This document shows, piece by piece, positions 1 to 7,853 of a stretch of DNA of 64,000 nucleotides. Origin of the DNA: Indibacter alkaliphilus LW1 (lineage in GTDB: Bacteria > Bacteroidota > Bacteroidia > Cytophagales > Cyclobacteriaceae); assembly GCF_000295935.2 (NCBI RefSeq), contig NZ_ALWO02000002.1:1-64000 (forward strand), written 5' to 3'. The notes under the pieces were generated by a model. The model saw only the letters and a program-made list of their open reading frames with translations, did no database searches and was not told the DNA's origin. The position numbers and the translations under genes were made by a program. Every line of letters begins with the position of its first letter. Position 1 is the first letter of the stretch.

Positions 1-345
1 TATGTAGGCGGATATTCATATTAAAAAATGTATCTAACATTAAAAATTCACTATATACACTTGTAAAAAACTTTTCTAAACGAACGAAATACCACCCACA
101 AACCATTCATATAATAATGACCGCTGTTTCAAAACATCAAAACTCTTAACATTAATGCTTAATAAAACACATTTTTGCTCTATTAAAATGTATTTTATAA
201 AATATTTATTTTATATTTCTCCGTATTTACAAAAGCTTATTTCAGTTTGGATTAGTATTCAGACAGATTAAAAAGCTTATTAAAAAACAAAACCAACTCT
301 TTTTTGTACCACTTATCACTATTTTAAAACCTTTAATTTACAATT
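1..345. other. Gene-free AT-rich flank
   Basis: I see no protein-like reading frame and no RNA gene in this stretch. It is strikingly AT-rich compared with the genes that follow. The only structure I can support is an 11-bp direct repeat listed separately. I did not find a good TTTG-N20-TAnnTTTG promoter for the downstream subtilase gene, so its promoter is unassigned. Confidence 0.6.
231..281. repeat. Pair of 11-bp direct repeats upstream of subtilase gene
   Basis: AAAAGCTTATT occurs at 231-241 and again at 271-281, exactly 40 bp apart (about four helical turns), with the palindrome AAGCTT at each core. The second copy lies 65 bp before the start codon of the subtilase lipoprotein gene. The spacing would suit two protein-binding sites on one DNA face. 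This is inference, because the local AT richness makes chance repeats more likely. Confidence 0.4.
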
Positions 346-1905
346 ATGATGTGTTCGACCAAACCCAGATTTTCGCATTTTCTAATGATTGTAGTCCTTC
401 TGTTTTCCGCTTGTCAAAGCGAAATGGAAGATCTTGTCCAGATTGAGGAAAACTTGATAGAAGAGGAGTCTGTATTCAACCAATTTCATTTCGAAGAACT
501 GGCTGACATAACAGACTTTACCAACCTTAGAGAAGGTGATTTTACAGGAAGATTTTTGATCCTAAGTAAAGGGCAAAATCTTCCCAATAACTTAGAGGGA
601 AGTATTCAAAATGCAGGAGGTGAAATTGTCAAAACTTTCCCTCAAATAGGTGTGGCAGTGGCGGTTGCCCGAACTCCTGACTTTCTTTCTAATGCAAAAA
701 AAATCAACGGAGTAGAATCGGTAACACCTGATTTAATTCTTCAGTACACCAAAGAACCTGAAACAAGAGGTGAAGATATTCAATTGGATTTAAGTACAGC
801 AAGAAGAGGCAGCTCAAGTTCTGCAGGAACACCTTTCAATTACCAGGATGCATTTCTTGATGGGTTTCAGTGGGCTCCTTCATCCATTGATGCTCCTGCC
901 GCTTGGGACAATGGTTTCACCGGTAATGGAGTAAGGGTTGCTGTGATAGATGGTGGTTTTTTTGCTACGCATGTGGACCTGGCACCAAATATGGACATTC
1001 AGAGTTCAAGGTCTACTGTTCCGGGTGTGAATTTCAACCAAGATCTTGGCGGCTTCTGGCATGGCACACACGTGGCAGGCATAGTGGCTGCAGCAGGAAA
1101 TGGAATTGTCGGTATAGCTCCAGAAGCCACCATCATCGGAGTCAAAGCCCTTCACGGAGGATCGGGAGCATTTGAATGGATCCTAGAAGCCATTCTTTAT
1201 TCGGCGACTCCTCAGGCAGCTGGAGGAGCAGGAGCAGACATTATCAATATGAGTTTGGGAGCTACAATTCCATACAGAGATTCTTGGAGTGATAAAGAAT
1301 TTAGAGATGCTTTTAGAGACTTACAAAAAACCTATGATAGAGCTACAAGATTTGCTTATCAAAACGGTGTAACCGTAATAGCAGCAGCCGGTAACGGTGG
1401 AAACAACTTTGATGATGCCAAGGAACTATTTCAGCTTCCTGCACAAAACCAACACGTACTTTCTATAAGCTCTACAGGCCCTACCGGATGGTTGTTAGGA
1501 AATGACAACTTCTCACAGCCGGCATACTATACCGATCATGGCAAATCTTTGGTAGACTTTGCAGCTCCAGGAGGGACTTTAGGACTATGGGTAGTGGAAG
1601 GATTTGATGGTAATTGCACCTTAAATGGCACTAATCTATCTTTCACCAGTTTCTGTGAGGTGTTTGACCAGGTTATCAGCTGTAATGTAAACAACGGCTG
1701 GGCTTGGGCACAGGGTACTTCTATGGCTGCTCCAGCTGCAGCAGGTGTGGCAGCACTGATACTTCAAGCCAACAATGGAAAGCTGAGCCCCGCTCAAGTT
1801 GCTGCAAGAATGAGACAATCTGCAACTGACTTGGGCAAGCCAGGACAGGATGAATTCTACGGACATGGATTTGTCAATGCAGCCAAAGCCGTTGGATTAA
1901 ACTAA
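346..1905 (+). CDS. S8 family (subtilisin-like) serine peptidase lipoprotein
   Basis: Predicted secreted subtilase, 519 aa. The N-terminus is a lipoprotein signal ending in LFSAC, with the lipid-bearing cysteine at residue 23. Residues about 60-140 resemble an inhibitor I9-type propeptide. The catalytic domain shows the full triad: Asp202 in AVIDGG, His239 in HGTHVAG and Ser459 in GTSMAAP. Three cysteines lie in a loop just before the serine (residues about 425-450), which could allow a disulfide outside the cytoplasm. Two adjacent ATG codons begin the frame (346 and 349) and either could be used. A strong hairpin terminator follows, so the gene is probably monocistronic. The substrate is unknown. 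It may be a general protein scavenger at the cell surface. Confidence 0.9.
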   Translation: MMCSTKPRFSHFLMIVVLLFSACQSEMEDLVQIEENLIEEESVFNQFHFEELADITDFTNLREGDFTGRFLILSKGQNLPNNLEGSIQNAGGEIVKTFPQIGVAVAVARTPDFLSNAKKINGVESVTPDLILQYTKEPETRGEDIQLDLSTARRGSSSSAGTPFNYQDAFLDGFQWAPSSIDAPAAWDNGFTGNGVRVAVIDGGFFATHVDLAPNMDIQSSRSTVPGVNFNQDLGGFWHGTHVAGIVAAAGNGIVGIAPEATIIGVKALHGGSGAFEWILEAILYSATPQAAGGAGADIINMSLGATIPYRDSWSDKEFRDAFRDLQKTYDRATRFAYQNGVTVIAAAGNGGNNFDDAKELFQLPAQNQHVLSISSTGPTGWLLGNDNFSQPAYYTDHGKSLVDFAAPGGTLGLWVVEGFDGNCTLNGTNLSFTSFCEVFDQVISCNVNNGWAWAQGTSMAAPAAAGVAALILQANNGKLSPAQVAARMRQSATDLGKPGQDEFYGHGFVNAAKAVGLN

Positions 1906-1970
1906 AAACAAAAATTTCTAAGCTTTTGTAAATACACCTTCGGTTTATTGAACCAAACCGGATCACAGAA

Positions 1971-2010
1971 AAAAAGTCTGTCCACTTTCATTTGGACAGA
2001 CTTTTTTTTA
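1971..2010 (+). terminator. Rho-independent terminator after subtilase gene
   Basis: A 14-bp inverted repeat (AAAAAGTCTGTCCA at 1971-1984, its complement at 1993-2006) encloses an 8-base loop and is followed by a T run. The A/T flanks make it usable in both directions, so it may also serve the convergent M42 peptidase gene ending at 2073. Confidence 0.85.
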
Positions 2011-2072
2011 TTTTAAAATAAATTATTCAAAAAGGGATGCAGAAAGGCCTTGAGGCCTAAAATCCTCATTTA

Positions 2073-3125
2073 TCAGTGATCCCAATTGTAGTCATCCATA
2101 TCCTCCAAACATGCTTTTAGAAGCTGGATACTTCCAGCTATATCCTCCTTGTGGGCCATTTCTATAACTTGATGTAGGTGTCGGGTAGGGATGGAAATTG
2201 CCCCTGCAATAGAGCCCTGCTTTCCCATTCGTTGGATGCCTGCAGTATCAGTGCCTCCGGCAGTCAAGATCTCGGGCTGCCACTTGATCTGATACTTGTC
2301 TGCTGTTTGTTTCATGAAATCCACCATACGGTAATCACAAATGGTCATGCCGTCCATGATCTTGACAGCTGTACCATTGCCTAGTTCAGTGATTTTTTCA
2401 TGAGATTGGGCTCCTGGTACATCATAGGCAATGGTAGTATCCAAGGCTATCCCAAAGTCAGGATTGATCCCATGGGCGGCTACATTCGCACCCCTTAGAC
2501 CTACTTCCTCTTGCACCGTAAAAGTTGCGTACACATCAAAGGCAGGATTTTCCAGTTGCTTGAGGGTTTCGATAAGGATAAAAACCGCCACCCTATTATC
2601 AATAGACTTACAATTGACACAATCCCCCATTTCTATCAACTCCCTGTCTCTTGTAATCGGATCACCTACACTGATGTATTTTTCCACTTCATTTTTCGGC
2701 ATACCCAAGTCTATAAAAAAATCGGTGGTCTTGGGAAGCTTGGTTCTTTCTTCAGGCGACATAACATGAATGGGCTTGCTTCCCATGACTCCTACCAAAT
2801 CCTTTTTTCCATGAATGATCACCCTCTGGGCTGTCAATGTTTTGGGATCAAAGCCCCCCAAAGTATGGAAACGAACAAAGCCCTTGTCATCAATATGGGT
2901 TACTATAAAACCAATCTCATCCATATGGGCTGCCACCATCACTTTCTTCCCTACAGGATTGTTTTTGGATTTTTTGACTGCGATCACATTACCCAAATTG
3001 TCTGTTTTCACTTCATCAACAAAAGGTGTGACCAATTCAATCACCAGGTCTCTGACACGTTTTTCATATCCCGGAGCTCCGGCTATTTCACAAATCTGCT
3101 TCAATAAGCTTACGTTAATTTCCAT
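2073..3125 (-). CDS. M42 family metallopeptidase (glutamyl aminopeptidase/endoglucanase-like)
   Basis: Cytosolic di-metal aminopeptidase of family M42 (about 350 aa, usual length), which forms large tetrahedral complexes and trims peptides. Visible metal and catalytic motifs are the His-Asp pair in VAAHMDEIGF, Asp in CKSIDNR, the Glu-Glu pair in VQEEVGLRG, Asp in ALDTT and a C-terminal His in TRHLHQV. The frame could open at a TTG (3131), but the ATG two codons later (3125) is the better start, giving MEINVSLL. It lies downstream of purF on the same strand, separated by 295 bp that carry heptad repeat array A. Substrate preference among M42 members cannot be told from sequence. Confidence 0.9.
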   Translation of the reverse strand: MEINVSLLKQICEIAGAPGYEKRVRDLVIELVTPFVDEVKTDNLGNVIAVKKSKNNPVGKKVMVAAHMDEIGFIVTHIDDKGFVRFHTLGGFDPKTLTAQRVIIHGKKDLVGVMGSKPIHVMSPEERTKLPKTTDFFIDLGMPKNEVEKYISVGDPITRDRELIEMGDCVNCKSIDNRVAVFILIETLKQLENPAFDVYATFTVQEEVGLRGANVAAHGINPDFGIALDTTIAYDVPGAQSHEKITELGNGTAVKIMDGMTICDYRMVDFMKQTADKYQIKWQPEILTAGGTDTAGIQRMGKQGSIAGAISIPTRHLHQVIEMAHKEDIAGSIQLLKACLEDMDDYNWDH

Positions 3126-3307
3126 TTTCAAATTGTTTTTCTTCCCAAATGGGAAAAGTTCTGCATGAGGAGTTAAATCGTAAATAGCATGAAAGAAACT
3201 TTACAAAAAACCAAAAAAAGCTATAAAATACTTTTCGACGAACCTCATCCAATTTAAAGAACAAGTAACCTCATATCTCAAATAAACCCTAAACCATCTA
3301 GATTTTT

Positions 3308-3419
3308 AATTCTTGCCTCTTATCTCTTGCTTCTTGTCTCTCGCTTCTTGACTCTTATTTCCTTATTCATTTTACTTAATACTTTGTACATCGTACTTGG
3401 TACTTTGTACTTTATTCAA
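3308..3419. repeat. Heptad repeat array A (16 units of 7 bp)
   Basis: Sixteen consecutive 7-bp units run without a phase slip from 3308 to 3419, ending one base before the purF stop codon (3421-3423). Read on the minus strand, 11 of 16 units begin AAG and four more differ by one base. The unit type changes along the array: AAGTACN-like near purF, AAGANNC-like further away (for example AAGTACC, AAGAAGC). A 7-bp period is not a multiple of three, and no frame is open, so this is not coding. The flanking 3126-3307 holds no gene that I can see. Confidence 0.85.
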
Positions 3420-3420
3420 C

Positions 3421-5304
3421 CTAATAAGCCCGTACAGCCTTGCCTTCCATAAAATTCACAAAAGCCCTGTTGACTACTCGCATTCCTCCACTGGTAGGGA
3501 AATTGCCTGTAAAATACCAATCACCGATATGATCTGGGATACATTTATGAAGATTTTCGACTGTCTGATAAATTACTTTCACCTCAGCTTTAATTTCATC
3601 AGTGGTGATAATTTCAGCTATTTTATCTGAAACTTCCTGATCTGTAAATGGTTCATACAGCATCTTGACAAAATTCATTGAGCCCTGCTGACTGTTGATA
3701 CATTTTTCATAAATCTCATCCATCAAAAATGTCATATTCCTTTCTTTAATCAGTTCCAAAGTTGCCCTGAAAGCAATGAACTCTCTCATTTTTGACATAT
3801 CTATGCCGTAGCAGTCAGGGAATCTGATTTGAGGAGCAGAAGATACGATGATAATGCGCTTGGGCTCCAAGCGGTCCAAAGTAGTCAAGATACTTTTTTC
3901 CAAAGTAGTCCCCCTGACTATACTGTCATCGATCACTACCAAAGTATCTATTCCTGACCGCACAACCTCATAAGTCGTATCATACACATTTGCCACCATG
4001 GCATCTCTGTCCGAATCATTGGTAATGAAAGTTCTAAGCTTGACATCTTTGCTGACTAGCTTTTCGACTCTTGGCCTGAAATTCAACAGCTCTTCAAGGT
4101 CTTCCAAATGTGGCTTCCCCTCCAAGAGCACTTCGCGCCTTTTGGCACTCAAGTAATCTTCCAATCCTTCGATCAATCCCAAGAAAGCAGTTTCCGCTGT
4201 ATTGGGAATATAGGAAAACACAGTATTTTTGAGGTCAAAATCTATTGCCTGAAGAATTTGAGGAATCAGGGCTTTGCCTAAGGCTTTTCTTTCTCTATAA
4301 ATATCCGGATCGGTCCCTCTGGAAAAATATATCCTTTCGAAACTGCAGGATTTCTTCTCCCTAGCAGGCATAATCTCATGCTCTGCATAAGAGCCATCTT
4401 TATTGATCACCAAAGCATGGCCTGGTTGGATTTCTTTAATTTGCTTATAATCGATATTGAAGGCAGACTTGATCGCGGGTTTTTCAGAAGCTACTACTAC
4501 AATTTCATCGTCTGCATAATAATAAGCTGGGCGTATTCCAGACGGATCTCTCACAACAAAACTGGAACCATTTCCAATCAACCCTGCCATGGCATACCCC
4601 CCATCAAAATCTCTGCAGGAACGTCTCAGTATTCTGGCAACATCAAGCTCATCTTCGATCACTGCTGTGATCTGCTCATTACTGTATTCTTTTTTGTATT
4701 TGTCAAAAATCCTCTGGTTTTCCTCATCCAAAAAGTGTCCGATTTTTTCCATTACGGTTACGGTATCGGTTTTTTCTTTGGGGTGCTGTCCTAGCTCAAC
4801 CAACTTACTGAAAAGCTCTTCCACATTGGTCATGTTGAAATTCCCGGCCATAACCAGGTTTCTGCTTCTCCAGTTGTTTTGTTTCAAAAAAGGATGACAG
4901 GTTTCAATACTGTTTTCACCGTGTGTTCCGTATCTTAAGTGCCCCAGCCAAACTTCTCCGGAAAAAGCAATATTTTCTTTGAGATGAGCAGCATCAAAGA
5001 GCACTTTTTCTCCTCCATGCTTTTTGGCTTTTTTATATTTCTTGTGGATTTTGTCAAAAATATAATTGACGGCTTGCGGTTCAATTGAGCGGTATCTGCT
5101 TATATATCTTGTACCTGGTTTGGTATCAATTTTTATATTAGCGACTCCTGCTCCATCCTGGCCTCTGTTGATCTGCTTTTGCATCAAAACATAGAGCTTG
5201 TTGGGTGCATAAAGAGGAGAGCCGTACTTATCGATGTAAAACTGCGGATCTTTTCGGAGCCTCAACATGGCTATACCACATTCATGTTTGATCTGGTCAC
5301 TCAT
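3421..5304 (-). CDS. purF: Amidophosphoribosyltransferase (PurF-like), long Bacteroidota form
   Basis: Converts PRPP and glutamine to phosphoribosylamine, the first step of purine synthesis. The N-terminal class II glutamine amidotransferase domain has its nucleophile at Cys9 (HECGIA), so eight residues would have to be removed to expose it, as in PurF enzymes with a propeptide. The C-terminal phosphoribosyltransferase domain carries the PRPP loop VVIDDSIVRGTT near residue 458. At 627 aa it is longer than the roughly 500-aa E. coli enzyme, with insertions around residues 40-100 and 370-430. Some Bacteroidota carry a second standard-length PurF, so this copy may be a paralogue. It has its own promoter (5334-5365), and heptad array A abuts its 3' end. 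Confidence 0.85.
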   Translation of the reverse strand: MSDQIKHECGIAMLRLRKDPQFYIDKYGSPLYAPNKLYVLMQKQINRGQDGAGVANIKIDTKPGTRYISRYRSIEPQAVNYIFDKIHKKYKKAKKHGGEKVLFDAAHLKENIAFSGEVWLGHLRYGTHGENSIETCHPFLKQNNWRSRNLVMAGNFNMTNVEELFSKLVELGQHPKEKTDTVTVMEKIGHFLDEENQRIFDKYKKEYSNEQITAVIEDELDVARILRRSCRDFDGGYAMAGLIGNGSSFVVRDPSGIRPAYYYADDEIVVVASEKPAIKSAFNIDYKQIKEIQPGHALVINKDGSYAEHEIMPAREKKSCSFERIYFSRGTDPDIYRERKALGKALIPQILQAIDFDLKNTVFSYIPNTAETAFLGLIEGLEDYLSAKRREVLLEGKPHLEDLEELLNFRPRVEKLVSKDVKLRTFITNDSDRDAMVANVYDTTYEVVRSGIDTLVVIDDSIVRGTTLEKSILTTLDRLEPKRIIIVSSAPQIRFPDCYGIDMSKMREFIAFRATLELIKERNMTFLMDEIYEKCINSQQGSMNFVKMLYEPFTDQEVSDKIAEIITTDEIKAEVKVIYQTVENLHKCIPDHIGDWYFTGNFPTSGGMRVVNRAFVNFMEGKAVRAY

Positions 5305-5333
5305 TTGGGTCTGGGCGAATTTATATGACTTTG

Positions 5334-5365
5334 CAAAGGTACTCCTATTTTCAATGATTAGAAAA
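5334..5365 (-). promoter_or_regulatory. Bacteroidota-type promoter of purF
   Basis: On the minus strand, TACCTTTG (5341-5334) matches the -7 consensus TAnnTTTG exactly. A TTTT, three of four matches to the -33 box TTTG, lies 20 bp upstream. Transcription would start near 5328, leaving a leader of about 24 nt before the ATG at 5304. Confidence 0.5.
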
Positions 5366-5436
5366 ACCTTTTTGTAAATGGCAGTACACTAATATTGAAA
5401 AAATAGTTTCCTCTGATCTATTGAGTCCGAAAAATA

Positions 5437-5952
5437 TCACTTCACTCCTACCACTTTTACTTCCAAAAAGGGCAGCCACTCTTCTGCATTGCGATAGGCA
5501 TACTCTGCCAAGTAAAAACTCAAAGATGGCCTAAAAGGAGTTGTTCTCAACTTCAACCCTGACTGTTCAGGAGACTTGTCCCCTTTCTGCACATTACAGC
5601 GGTGACAAGCTGTCACCAAGTTGGACCAGTTGGTTTTTCCTCCTTTGGATTTTGGGATCACATGGTCTATGGTCAGCATTTTCTTGGATCCACAGTATTG
5701 ACATTCGTTCCCATCCCGCTTAAAAAGATTGTTCCTGTTTAGCAACACCCCCTTATAGGGGATATTTTTATACTCATTGAGCCTGATTACTGCAGGATAA
5801 TTAAACTCTCTGTTAACTGTTCTGACGACAAGAGTATCGTAACTACTTAGACAACTTACTTTTTCCAAAAAAATGAGAACGAGTGCTTTTTGAACAGTCA
5901 CAACTGCAACCGGACTGTGATCCAAATTCAAAACTAAAACACGCTTTTCCAT
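5437..5952 (-). CDS. HNH endonuclease family protein
   Basis: 171-aa protein with a C-terminal HNH fold. A zinc site is visible as Cys84-x2-Cys87 and Cys116-x2-Cys119. The catalytic core shows Asp96-His97 (IDHVIPKSKGG), a following Asn and the closing Asn120. The N-terminal 70 residues (VLVLNLDHSPVAVV onward) match the stand-alone HNH proteins common in Bacteroidota and cyanobacteria, whose role is not established. There is no adjacent methylase, intron or phage gene, so I do not call it a restriction or homing enzyme. It sits between smpB and purF on the same strand, 54 bp after smpB. Confidence 0.8.
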   Translation of the reverse strand: MEKRVLVLNLDHSPVAVVTVQKALVLIFLEKVSCLSSYDTLVVRTVNREFNYPAVIRLNEYKNIPYKGVLLNRNNLFKRDGNECQYCGSKKMLTIDHVIPKSKGGKTNWSNLVTACHRCNVQKGDKSPEQSGLKLRTTPFRPSLSFYLAEYAYRNAEEWLPFLEVKVVGVK

Positions 5953-6006
5953 AGACCTCTAAGATAAAACTTTGAATGGAAAAACCTGTCGTTCAATAAG
6001 AATGTT

Positions 6007-6474
6007 TTAAAACTTCATTCTTGCCAGTTCTCTTTTAGTATCTTTTTCTTTGATGCTTTGCCTTTTATCATGCACCTTTTTGCCCCGGGCCAAAGCGATT
6101 TCCAACTTAGCCAATCCTTTATCATTGATAAATATCCTTACCGGAATGATTGACAGTCCCTTTTCCTCAAATTTACTTTCCAGTTTTTCGAGCTCTTTTT
6201 TACTTAAAAGTAATTTCCTTTCGCGTACAGCTTCATGATTGTAGCTTGAGGCCATGGAGTAGGGAGCGATATGCATCTGCTTGATAAAAAGCTCCCCTTT
6301 TCTGAAAAAACAATAGGCTTCAGTCAAAGAAACTTTTCCTTCCCTGATCGATTTAATCTCAGTTCCTTTAAGAACCAAACCAGCTTTGAAGGTATCAATA
6401 AACTCAAACTCGTAACTGGCCTTTTTATTTTTGATATTGATTATTTTCTCAAACTTCTTTTTCTCTTGTCCCAT
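6007..6474 (-). CDS. smpB: SsrA-binding protein SmpB
   Basis: Binds tmRNA and delivers it to stalled ribosomes for trans-translation. The length (155 aa) is normal. Family hallmarks include the N-terminal KIINIKNKKASYEFEF stretch, LKGTEIKSIREG, the AYCFF segment and a basic C-terminal tail (KGKKVHDKRQSIKEKDTKRE type) that fills the decoding centre. The ATG at 6474 gives a standard start. No tmRNA gene is visible in this window. The 361-bp gap on its 5' side carries heptad arrays B and C up to the tsaD stop codon. Confidence 0.95.
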   Translation of the reverse strand: MGQEKKKFEKIINIKNKKASYEFEFIDTFKAGLVLKGTEIKSIREGKVSLTEAYCFFRKGELFIKQMHIAPYSMASSYNHEAVRERKLLLSKKELEKLESKFEEKGLSIIPVRIFINDKGLAKLEIALARGKKVHDKRQSIKEKDTKRELARMKF

Positions 6475-6545
6475 TTCTTTAAAAATTCCTTTGTGCCTTC
6501 ATTTTGAACTGTCTCTTCTTTTAATGTTTGTCGGTCTATTTATTG

Positions 6546-6734
6546 AAGATTTAAGATTTAAGATTGTAGATTTAAGATTGTAGATTAAACCAAAGTTTCA
6601 CTACTCATTATTCACTATTCACTCTCCACTTCTCACTACCTTAGTTCATCCTTCATCCCTCATCCCTCATCCTTTCCTAACTCCTCCTTCATTATTTATC
6701 ATTCGAAATTCATCATTCGATATTACTTATTGTT
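6546..6734. repeat. Heptad repeat array B (27 units of 7 bp)
   Basis: Twenty-seven 7-bp units keep one register from 6546 to 6734. The unit sequence drifts through four families on the plus strand: AAGATTT/TAGATTT (6546-6587), TATTCAC-like (about 6602-6636), CTTCATC-like (about 6644-6671) and CATTCGA-like (about 6700-6720). Neighbouring units resemble each other more than distant ones, as expected from repeated local duplication followed by mutation. No reading frame or RNA gene explains it. The short stretch 6475-6545 toward smpB looks unstructured. Confidence 0.85.
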
Positions 6735-6783
6735 CCCAAATCCCCCCAAACCTAATTCAATTGACATCTCTCAGCTCTGCCCC

Positions 6784-6832
6784 TCGTAAATCGTAATTCG
6801 TCAATCGTAATTCCCTTCATCCTTTCTCCTTT
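6784..6832. repeat. Heptad repeat array C (7 units), in register with array B
   Basis: Units of the TCGTAAA/TCGTAAT/TCGTCAA type followed by pyrimidine-rich ATCCTTT/CTCCTTT units fill 6784-6832, ending three bases before the tsaD stop codon. The interval separating it from array B (6735-6783) is 49 bp, exactly seven units, so the register is kept although the units there are decayed. Confidence 0.75.
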
Positions 6833-6835
6833 CAT

Positions 6836-7840
6836 CTAAATCTTCATTCTCGCCTCGGGGACCACATCCATTCCACAAAACTCCCCTTTCAGGTATTTAT
6901 AATGTGCCGCCATGGCAATCATTGCAGCATTATCTGTGCAGTACTCAAATTTTGGGATAAATGTTCTCCACCCATGTTTTTTTGCCAGACTTTGAAGCTC
7001 ATTTCTCAAACCTGAGTTGGCGGAAACACCTCCTGCTATGGCAATATCCTTAACGCCATAAATATCAGCTGCTTTCTTCAATTTTTGCAATAACATCTTT
7101 ATCAAGGTAAACTGAATTGATGCACAAAGGTCTGCTAAATTCTCCTCTATAAATTTCGGGTTATTTTTTAATTGATCTCTAAGAAAATATAAAACTGCGG
7201 TCTTGATCCCCGAAAAGGAATAGCTAAGGTTTGGCATATCTGAAACAGGAAAAGAAAAAGCCTTTGGATTACCTTCTTTGGCATATTTATCAATCAATGG
7301 ACCTCCCGGATATGGAAGACCAAGCAATTTGGCTGTTTTATCGAAAGCTTCCCCTACTGCATCATCCAAGGTTTCCCCTATTACCTCCATATCCAAATGA
7401 TCTTTGACCAGTACCAGCTGGGTATGTCCACCGGAAACCGTCAGGCAGATAAAAGGGAAAGTTGGCTTTGGGTCATCTATAAAATGAGCCAAAATATGTG
7501 CCTGCATATGATTCACATCAATCAGGGGTACATCCAATGCATAAGCAAAGGACTTGGCAAAAGACACCCCTACGAGTAATGATCCCATGAGCCCAGGCCC
7601 TCTGGTAAATGCTACCGCCGAAAGCTCCTCCTTGGTAATCCCTGAAGTAGCGATGGCCTCATGGACTACCGGAATCAAATGTTGTTGATGGGCACGAGAA
7701 GCTAATTCAGGAACTACCCCTCCATATTTTTCGTGTACTGATTGCGTGGCGATTATATTATTAAGTATTTTGCCATCAGAAATTATAGATGCAGACGTTT
7801 CATCACATGATGATTCAATGGCCAGAATATTGATTTTCAT
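6836..7840 (-). CDS. tsaD: tRNA N6-threonylcarbamoyladenosine transferase TsaD
   Basis: Catalytic subunit for t6A37 modification of ANN-decoding tRNAs, transferring threonylcarbamoyl from the adenylate made by TsaC. It is an ASKHA-fold protein of 334 aa (normal). The N-terminal ILAIESSCDETS signature is present, and the metal-binding histidines are at His111 and His115 (HMQAHILAH), the same numbers as in E. coli. VSGGHTQL and IAGGVSANSGLR complete the nucleotide site. The start ATG lies only 13 bp from the divergent tamB-like start, so the two genes must have promoters overlapping each other's coding sequence. Its 3' end abuts heptad array C. Confidence 0.95.
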   Translation of the reverse strand: MKINILAIESSCDETSASIISDGKILNNIIATQSVHEKYGGVVPELASRAHQQHLIPVVHEAIATSGITKEELSAVAFTRGPGLMGSLLVGVSFAKSFAYALDVPLIDVNHMQAHILAHFIDDPKPTFPFICLTVSGGHTQLVLVKDHLDMEVIGETLDDAVGEAFDKTAKLLGLPYPGGPLIDKYAKEGNPKAFSFPVSDMPNLSYSFSGIKTAVLYFLRDQLKNNPKFIEENLADLCASIQFTLIKMLLQKLKKAADIYGVKDIAIAGGVSANSGLRNELQSLAKKHGWRTFIPKFEYCTDNAAMIAMAAHYKYLKGEFCGMDVVPEARMKI

Positions 7841-7853
7841 TGTAAATTAATCC

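Noticed and set aside
5437-5952. HNH protein as a homing or restriction endonuclease
   Set aside because: No intron, intein, methylase or phage context. It matches a widespread stand-alone family.
3308-6832. Heptad tracts as CRISPR arrays
   Set aside because: Units are 7 bp, contiguous and degenerate, with no spacers and no cas genes.
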